A DNA stretch of 37,724 nucleotides, from contig JAPPFQ010000091.1 in the NCBI GenBank assembly GCA_028875135.1, forward strand, positions 1 through 37,724, read 5' to 3'. Each line of letters begins with the position of its first letter. The stretch's first letter is position 1. The position numbers were made by a program, and so were the translations under genes. Source of the DNA: Acidobacteriota bacterium. GTDB lineage: Bacteria; Acidobacteriota; Terriglobia; Versatilivoradales; Versatilivoraceae. The notes under the pieces are model-generated. The model made no database searches. It was given only the letters and a program-made list of their open reading frames with translations, and had not been told where the DNA came from. Positions 31,806 through 37,724 of this stretch are shown here, piece by piece.

Positions 31806-33644
31806 TTACGCTCTTGAGGTCGAAAGCCGCACCTGAAGCAACTCTACAGGCACCGATGGGTCACCTTGCTGAGCTGGTTCCACGCTCAACTCAAGAGAAT
31901 TCGGTCCTTTTCTGATCAGATTCCCGGGCAACTGCAGGCCGATCCACGACTCCTGACTAGGTCCTGATCTTTCGACCCCCGGCGGGAAGCCGCTTTGGAG
32001 ATCCATCCACTCCCGGCCGTGTTCGGAAGACGCTTCGGAAACGGCAGTACCGTTGAGGGTCCACCTGACGCGCCGCTGATCCACATCTCCCTTCCACTGG
32101 ATGAGAAGGATGGCTTGGTCTATCGAATTGGGAGCATCCGAGACATTCAGCGTAAACTCCACACCTGCCACCCCGCTGACCGTGGTGAGTGCACGGGGAA
32201 TTTGAGCAGGATAGCAGGCATCGGCCAGAGCCCCCTGCCCAGGCCGAACCGGAAAATCGGGGTCAACCTGGTACAGCTTGTTTCCGTGAGCCAGCTCGGC
32301 GGGCTCTGCCAGCCTCGGCACTGTGCCGAAATCCTCCGGATCAGTGGGTCCGTGATGAGTGTGCCAGTCATAGAGGTAAATGCCATCGACTCCTTCTTGC
32401 CAGAAACGGTGGGCGGCGGCGCGGACCGCGTCATAGTTGGAAGGGTCGTCGTTGGTGATGGCCGGGTCCCGGACATCGAACTTGGGCCGGCCGGTTCGGA
32501 ACAAGGGATGAATGCGGTCCAGGCAACCGTAAACGGGGACCTCGTGCCGTTGTCCCAATTCAACCCATTCCTTCATGGGAATGGAGAAGGGCATCAATCC
32601 CGAACCGGCCATCAACAAGTCGACCCATCCCTGCTCCGTCCAGGTTTCCGGATCCAGTCCTACCGCAAGACACAGCTCCATGCTGTCCGGAACACGCACG
32701 GCAAGGAGAATCGGCCGGCCCTTCTGCTGAGCGAAATGATCGAGCCGCCGGCGCACCTGGTGAACGAAATCGTTCATGATGGGAATGTTTCGCCGCTGCT
32801 CGCCCAGCTTGAAAAACATGGGCATCCGGATCCAGTCCAGTTCGACTCCGTCGACGTCATAGCGCTGGCAGATGCCTTCGACGACTTCCAGAAAATGGGC
32901 CCGGGTTCCCTCCAATGCGTAATTGTAGGCAGGCCACGACCAGAGATCCCGGGACGCCAATCCCCTTCGGTCCAGCACGTCCTTGAGGGGATTCTCCGCG
33001 ACGACTTGGCGTCTCAGCTCGGACTCTGAGGGAAGTACATTGGAGGGTGTTTTTCCCTGCTGTGCCCTCTGTTCCTCCAACCGGATGAATTTCATGACCC
33101 AGGGCAGATATTTTTTTTCCCAATGTTCCTGCGAGATGTAACCGAGCAGCAACTCGGGGTGCTGGAGCCGAAACGGCACCCAGTACCCTCGATTGGGAGG
33201 GAAGTAGGCGGCATGCGTATCATTCATTCGAATGGAATAGAAGAACTCCATCCCGTTACGACGAGCGAAGTCGACGACGTGTTTGACCGGGTTGGGCGCC
33301 AGGACGGCAATCTTCTCGGTGGGAAACTCCCAATCAGGTTCGTTCGTGTGGCCATTGTAAAAGATGGAGTTCACCTGAGTTCCTTCCAGGTATTTCATGG
33401 TGTAACTCAAGTATTGATCCACCGACCGAACCGGTGCCGGGAACGTTCCCCGCCCACGGGCAGTACTCTGGATGTCACTTCCGTCGTTGTTCCACACCAG
33501 CCGACGATTACGGCGGCGAGCCGCAAGGCGGTCTCTTGGAATCGATCGTGACCTCACGGCAGGACCTGCACTCTCCTGACTACAAGCCGTAGCCAGTGCA
33601 GAAACCGTTGCCAACTCTTTCAAAAAGACTCTTCGGTTCTCCAA
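31806..33644 (-). CDS. exported TIM-barrel glycosidase-like protein
   Basis: A 612-residue protein. The TTG at 33644 is chosen because GAGGAGG lies six bases before it and MENRRVFLKELATVSALATAC then forms a Tat- or lipoprotein-like leader; the same ENRRVFL/KNRRVFL opening starts the relic at 5221-6089. The body has WNNDGSDIQS, FYNGHTNEPDWEFP, EFFYSIRMND, PELLLGYISQEHW, DGVELDWIRMPMFF (residues 265-278, a likely catalytic strand with Glu/Asp), LLAVRVPDS and GVDGIYLYDW (420-427). The last ~110 residues look like a beta domain. It resembles family-10-like glycosyl hydrolases (GHL10/DUF-type barrels) by fold features; the exact family is uncertain. The adjacent Tat-BNR gene 228 bases upstream shares its direction. 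Confidence 0.8.
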   Translation of the reverse strand: MENRRVFLKELATVSALATACSQESAGPAVRSRSIPRDRLAARRRNRRLVWNNDGSDIQSTARGRGTFPAPVRSVDQYLSYTMKYLEGTQVNSIFYNGHTNEPDWEFPTEKIAVLAPNPVKHVVDFARRNGMEFFYSIRMNDTHAAYFPPNRGYWVPFRLQHPELLLGYISQEHWEKKYLPWVMKFIRLEEQRAQQGKTPSNVLPSESELRRQVVAENPLKDVLDRRGLASRDLWSWPAYNYALEGTRAHFLEVVEGICQRYDVDGVELDWIRMPMFFKLGEQRRNIPIMNDFVHQVRRRLDHFAQQKGRPILLAVRVPDSMELCLAVGLDPETWTEQGWVDLLMAGSGLMPFSIPMKEWVELGQRHEVPVYGCLDRIHPLFRTGRPKFDVRDPAITNDDPSNYDAVRAAAHRFWQEGVDGIYLYDWHTHHGPTDPEDFGTVPRLAEPAELAHGNKLYQVDPDFPVRPGQGALADACYPAQIPRALTTVSGVAGVEFTLNVSDAPNSIDQAILLIQWKGDVDQRRVRWTLNGTAVSEASSEHGREWMDLQSGFPPGVERSGPSQESWIGLQLPGNLIRKGPNSLELSVEPAQQGDPSVPVELLQVRLSTSRA

Positions 33645-33872
33645 TTCGTTCCTCCTCTGAAGATCCTTACTGTCAGCCGTGCTTCGCCGGCCGGCATCAA
33701 ACCCTCGGTAACAATCTAATGGCGGCATCCTGGAGTGCGGAAGCCTGTCCTCCGCTCGTCAACGCAGCGTTCCAGGTTCCTTTTTGCAGCACATGGCTGC
33801 TTCTCACCCGAGTCTGAATCACGACTGCTGACGGACGGCACGCAGAAAACAATTCCTAAACCTGAACGATTA

Positions 33873-35138
33873 CTAGACCCGATCGATCTTGACTTCCAAC
33901 AGATAGATTCGGCTGCGCTCGCCGGAATTGGGAGGAACCGGTTCCCAGCCGAACGGAGTCCGGTCGTAAACCAGGAAAACCCGGTTCGGAGAGACCTCGA
34001 TCAGATCGATGTACGCCGATGTCTGTTTTGCATTCATCTGAAAGGAACTTGGAACCGTTCGATTGTGATGAGCCATGAGGTCGACGGATTCCCACTTCCG
34101 GCCACGGGAATCGCCGGAAATCCATAAAAAGAGTCCCGGCCGACCCGTCACAAGCGTCAAAGCACCATTGGCCAGTCGAAGCAACTGGGGGGCGACACTG
34201 TAAGCCGGCAGCCGGTCCACCCGAGACCAACTCTTTCCGCCGTCACCGCTGTAGGCGCGCGCCAACTTCTGATCTTCTCCGGTACCGACTCGGCTCACAC
34301 ACATCAGGTCTCCGTCTGCCAGTTGCACCAGGCAGGGCTCATCGAAGCCCTCCTTGGCATCGGGTACGGAGTCGGGTCCGGCGATTGTGGACAGATAGCG
34401 CCAGTGACGCCCTCCATCGTTCGAGGCCACTGCGACGGTGCCCCACCGAGCGTCACCCTCGAACCGCACGGAGATCGTAGCGACGAATTGGTCCAGTTCC
34501 AGAATATCGCTGAACCAGTTAATTCGGGCCCACCAGGTGCGGCTCTCCCGGGGCCAGGGTTCGACATCACGCGGCAGTCCTTCCACCACAGCTCCCCACG
34601 GCTCCACCATATAGCGCTTCCCTCCCCGATCGTATGTCCATCGGTGTGCGGAGAAGCGGCGGGACTGTCCGGCGGGATCCGGTTTCAAGTAGGTCGAAGT
34701 GCCGATGATCCGGCCATCGGGCAGACTGATCCTGGGCTCGCCGCAGCCGTTGTGAAATCCATTCACATCGTAAGCAAAATCAAAGTTCAGCCCCTCGTCG
34801 GTGGAAACGTAAACCGCCTGAGTGTTGGTGAGATTGGTATTGACATCCGCGTTCAAGGAATGATTGAGCATCAACTCACCAGTCGAAAACTTCTCCAGGC
34901 CCGGATACCAGCAGTGTCCGGACGCTGTTTCGGCCACTACCCGAGGTTTACGCAGCCGCAGTAGGAAGTCTCTCATCTGGATCTCCTCTCGCACCGTGGT
35001 GAAGCTCCTGGTTGAGGTCGCAGACAGCCCCGCGACGCCAACGGCTGCCAGATGCCTCGATCCAACCTGAATGAATTCGCGCCGGCTGGACTGTTCTTCC
35101 AGGTTACTCCGATACCGGTTCTTCCTTGTAGAGTCCAC
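33873..35138 (-). CDS. Tat-exported BNR/Asp-box (sialidase-fold) protein
   Basis: A 421-residue protein starting at GTG 35138, with AGGGAGGGAA just before it. A twin-arginine leader is plain (SSRREFIQVGSRHLAAVGVAGLSA). Asp-boxes or near forms are STDEGLNF, SNDGGRHW, SGDGGKSW and SGDSRGRKW. The C-terminal segment QTSAYIDLIEVSPNRVFLVYD matches the relic at 577-795, so a second gene of this subfamily once stood at the left of the window. It is unlike the two Tat-BNR paralogues in the middle. Probably a periplasmic or surface propeller acting with the glycosidase-like protein encoded downstream. Sialidase activity cannot be claimed. Confidence 0.85.
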   Translation of the reverse strand: MDSTRKNRYRSNLEEQSSRREFIQVGSRHLAAVGVAGLSATSTRSFTTVREEIQMRDFLLRLRKPRVVAETASGHCWYPGLEKFSTGELMLNHSLNADVNTNLTNTQAVYVSTDEGLNFDFAYDVNGFHNGCGEPRISLPDGRIIGTSTYLKPDPAGQSRRFSAHRWTYDRGGKRYMVEPWGAVVEGLPRDVEPWPRESRTWWARINWFSDILELDQFVATISVRFEGDARWGTVAVASNDGGRHWRYLSTIAGPDSVPDAKEGFDEPCLVQLADGDLMCVSRVGTGEDQKLARAYSGDGGKSWSRVDRLPAYSVAPQLLRLANGALTLVTGRPGLFLWISGDSRGRKWESVDLMAHHNRTVPSSFQMNAKQTSAYIDLIEVSPNRVFLVYDRTPFGWEPVPPNSGERSRIYLLEVKIDRV

Positions 35139-35285
35139 CGTTCCCTCCCTTACGAAAATACGAACTATTCGAAAGCTCGTTGGTCATTTCGAATCAACTG
35201 GCGTGGAATCTGATTCTTGGCCCCAAATTGGTGGCCAACTCCTGAAACAGCCGCAGCCGAGGCTCTCACTCGGAGTCCCTTCCGG

Positions 35286-36392
35286 TCAGCGAAGCCGGAA
35301 GTGGCAGTAACGGCTACCGTGGATGTCCTTCTCGTGACACCAGAACCCAACGAAAAAAGACCCGTCAGAAAAGGTCGCAATTCGGGGCTCTCCGAAGGCA
35401 AAGTCGGCCCAGTACATGGCCTCCGTATCCTGATCCTCCTCCCGGAAACCGGCGACTGCCTTCCAGAGGATTTCTTCGAACTCAAGATGAAAACCTTTTT
35501 CGTCGGGACGGGCGGTGGCAAACCCAACACCGGGAGGATTGCCGTACCGCCGGTTGAAAGCACAGGCTACCCGGCCATCTGGGAGTGCGTGAACAGCGGT
35601 CGTCTGGCCGATCAGCGTGGTGGATCGATTGGAGCAGAAGCTCTTGCCCCCGTCCCGGGAAATACTGTATTGAACAGGCAGGTCTTCACCCGCTTCCATA
35701 TCACGAGCATAAGCAATGCCGAGAAGTCCGCCGTCGGCCATCTCTTCCACCCACACCTCTTGGTAGGCAATTTTCCCGGAAGGATCCTCCATGAATTCGG
35801 CAAAATCGGGCCAACTCTCTCCCTGATCATGGCTTATCATGACGGCCGCTTTTCCCTGATTGGCGTTCGTGCCGGTGTGATCCAGCCAGGGCGCGAAAGG
35901 AGCCAGCCAGTCTCCTTGCCGGGTGGCACAAATCACTCCGCCCACTTCGGGAGGCTCGGGATAACACATGGGAATGGACCTGACAGGACTCCAGCTGACA
36001 CCCTGATCATCTGAGACGGAGAAGATCAGCTCAGTGTGGGAAGCTCCCCCAGTCTTGCGGTCATAGTAGGTCTCGCCGGCAGCGGGAGTGTCCCAGAGCA
36101 TCCCTAATCCCAGCAACTTCCCGTTCCGGGTCCGGCTCACATTGAGCCGACCGCTCTTCCCGGACGAATGCCAGTCCCACATCGGGCCCTGATCTTGCCA
36201 ACTGCTCCCCCGATCGTCAGAGCGGAAGATCCGGCTATAACTGCGCCCGGTTCCGATTTCGAGGTGGAATCCGACGGACGCAATCAAAGTGTCGTCCGCC
36301 AAGCGGACGATCTGGCAGTGCCTGGGATAGGCTCCGTTTTCGTCCGGCTGGCTTAAGAAATAGCCCTCTGAAAATATTTCAACTCTCTTCAC
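35286..36392 (-). CDS. BNR/Asp-box (sialidase-fold) protein
   Basis: A 368-residue protein with GGAGGGTGATCG before its ATG and no visible export signal. Asp-boxes are SDDRGSSW, SDDQGVSW, SHDQGESW and SRDGGKSF. The N-terminal PRHCQIVRLADDTLIASVG is the position where true sialidases carry their FRIP arginine; here an Arg-His-Cys stands there, so assignment as a sialidase is doubtful. The end (FVGFWCHEKDIHGSRYCHFRL) is like that of the BNR protein at 3975-5120. It is 147 bases upstream of the Tat-BNR gene and 171 bases downstream of the symporter, all on the minus strand, suggesting one uptake and processing unit. Confidence 0.84.
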   Translation of the reverse strand: MKRVEIFSEGYFLSQPDENGAYPRHCQIVRLADDTLIASVGFHLEIGTGRSYSRIFRSDDRGSSWQDQGPMWDWHSSGKSGRLNVSRTRNGKLLGLGMLWDTPAAGETYYDRKTGGASHTELIFSVSDDQGVSWSPVRSIPMCYPEPPEVGGVICATRQGDWLAPFAPWLDHTGTNANQGKAAVMISHDQGESWPDFAEFMEDPSGKIAYQEVWVEEMADGGLLGIAYARDMEAGEDLPVQYSISRDGGKSFCSNRSTTLIGQTTAVHALPDGRVACAFNRRYGNPPGVGFATARPDEKGFHLEFEEILWKAVAGFREEDQDTEAMYWADFAFGEPRIATFSDGSFFVGFWCHEKDIHGSRYCHFRLR

Positions 36393-36508
36393 CGATCACC
36401 CTCCACGACCACGTGACAATTAAAGTCAGGAAATTGCCCGACGATCTGCGGTGGTTCCTCACGTCGCGCTCCGCGGATTCGCCCAGTCGCTTCTTGCGAC
36501 CCTTTGGC

Positions 36509-36528
36509 GGTGGTTCAGTCGAACCACC
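36509..36528. terminator. hairpin downstream of the symporter gene
   Basis: GGTGGTTC at 36509-36516 and GAACCACC at 36521-36528 form a perfect eight-base stem with a four-base loop (AGTC), about 36 bases past the symporter stop on the minus strand. There is no T tract on either side, so it may be a processing or attenuating structure and not a classic terminator. Confidence 0.4.
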
Positions 36529-36563
36529 ACAGCGGCTTGCTTTCCCGAATACTCCTCTATTCT

Positions 36564-37690
36564 TCAGTGTCCCGCCACCAGGTAAGAAATCAGCAGCCAG
36601 GGCAATAGGGCTAAACTGCCCCACATGAGATTTGTCTTCCAGCCTTTTTCGCGCGTCGGAAGCATGCTTAAGAGCGGGCCAAAGATCAGGCCCGCCAGTA
36701 AGGAAACGACGGCAATCCATTGAAAGCTCACACCGGGCTGGCCGGTCAACACGTCCCAGAACGCGATCAGAGCGCCTGCCAAAAAACTGTAAATGGCTCC
36801 AAACGCCGCCCCAAAAGGGGTGGCAAAGGATACGAACAAGGCCAGAAAAAAGAGAATGAACAGGGGGACGAGAAAGAGGTAGTTGGTCTTGACTGCCACC
36901 TCCTGGATGTTACCGGGCACCTTGTCGATGATGGAACTGATCAAGACTACGGCTACTCCAATGCCCACAGTGAGATAGCGCGCTGTCGCCAGGTGATGTC
37001 TTTCCGTGCCCCTATTGGACCGATTGAGGAAATCGACCATGATGACCGTAGAAACAGAGTTGATCCCAGAATCAAGACTGGACATCACGGCAGCAAACAT
37101 TGCCACAATGACCAATCCGGCCAAGCCGATAGGGAGATAGTTTGCAACGTAGTGCGGAAATATATAGTCGGCATCTTCAAGCAGACTTTGACCGTCGGGA
37201 ATGAGGTGCGGATTCACACTGAAAAAGCCAAGCAGCGCAAATCCGACTAACGCCAGGACCACGGTAATGAAGATGCCGGCCACGGAGTTGACCAGGAAAG
37301 CGCGTCGTGCCGCCGTGGCGTCCCGGGTGGCCAAATAGCGTTGAATCGCCAGTTGGTCGGAACCGGCCGTACAGATCCAGTAGATCAGGCTGTTCAGAAA
37401 GGCGCCCACAACAGTGGCGCGTACTGCCGGGTCCAAGGAGAAAACGGGCTGAACGTCCCAGTTGGGGGCCCAGGACGTTGGAAACCAAGCATAAAAGCTG
37501 CCCAGTTCACGATTGATCAACGCAATCGTGAGAACCGCCCCCCCGAAAAGAATGAAAAACTGGGTCACGTCGGTGATCACCACGGCACGCAGGCCGCCCA
37601 GTGCCGTGTAGATCACGGTGACGAATCCAGCCACGATCACGATATAAGGGAGAGTTTCCAGAGACCAACCTAAGGAAGGTCTGATTAAGT
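36564..37690 (-). CDS. sodium:solute symporter (SSS family), N-terminally incomplete
   Basis: At least 358 residues, from GTG 37640, of an SSS-type transporter, and homology continues upstream to about 37690 (GWSLETLPYIVIVAGF). Family marks are VIYTALGGLRAVVITDVTQFFIL, SDQLAIQRYLATRDATAARRAF, GLAGLVIVAMFAAVMSSLDSGINSVSTV and about nine or ten hydrophobic segments. The usual first four helices, some 150 residues, should lie before this, but an in-frame TGA occurs near 37694 and no other frame clearly continues them. The gene is thus frameshifted, deleted at its 5' end, or disturbed near the window edge. If functional it would import a sugar acid or similar solute with sodium and feed the catabolic genes. 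Confidence 0.8.
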
Positions 37691-37724
37691 CGAGTCAGCG
37701 TTCTGCACGATAATTCTTCCATCA

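Noticed and set aside
1..37724. CRISPR arrays, tRNA or rRNA genes
   Set aside because: No regularly spaced direct repeats and no tRNA- or rRNA-like stretches were noticed by reading.

Overview
The window is a moderately GC-rich bacterial segment, most likely from the Acidobacteriota. The organism call is inference. It rests on a GWxTD-like lipid-exported protein, paired TPR and CRTAC1 (ASPIC/UnbV, FG-GAP) genes, and many Tat- or lipoprotein-exported BNR/Asp-box (sialidase-fold) proteins. No rRNA, tRNA or CRISPR was seen. The only mobile-element trace is a truncated IS1634-family transposase at the left edge.

Layout. 1-800: IS1634 transposase remnant on the minus strand next to the last ~70 codons of a lost BNR protein. 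841-6089 (minus): a BNR lipoprotein, a short GWxTD-like protein, a PHP-domain protein, a second BNR protein, and a wrecked TIM-barrel glycosidase-like gene (frameshift plus internal deletion). 6191-10467: a secreted jelly-roll-like protein, a gamma-glutamyltransferase, an HpcH/HpaI aldolase and a divergent unknown protein. 10686-13894 (plus): two tandem jelly-roll-like paralogues and a second BNR lipoprotein, spaced like an operon. 14054-19949: a Tat-exported BNR protein, a divergent second gamma-glutamyltransferase, then a Tat-BNR and PHP pair. 20098-28001: a CRTAC1 relic running into a TPR gene, a D-2-hydroxyacid dehydrogenase, a GntR/FCD regulator, a C45-type hydrolase, an enolase-superfamily sugar-acid dehydratase and a second TPR gene. 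28042-31713: a DHDPS-family lyase, an intact CRTAC1 protein and a metallophosphoesterase. 31806-37724 (minus): the intact version of the glycosidase-like protein, two more BNR proteins, and a sodium:solute symporter cut near the right edge.

How it may work together (inference). Exported BNR, glycosidase-like and jelly-roll proteins would act on an external glycan or glycoconjugate, and the symporter would import a product. The enolase-superfamily dehydratase could make a 2-keto-3-deoxy sugar acid, to be split by the DHDPS-family or HpaI-type aldolase and finished by the 2-hydroxyacid dehydrogenase, with the FCD-type GntR protein as the obvious sensor. Gamma-glutamyltransferases, the C45 hydrolase and PHP proteins add amide and phosphoester chemistry. 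The substrate cannot be read from the sequence.

The most striking property is redundancy. Most protein families here occur two or three times, and several second copies are relics (BNR tail, glycosidase-like, CRTAC1). This points to repeated duplication and decay in an accessory catabolic island.
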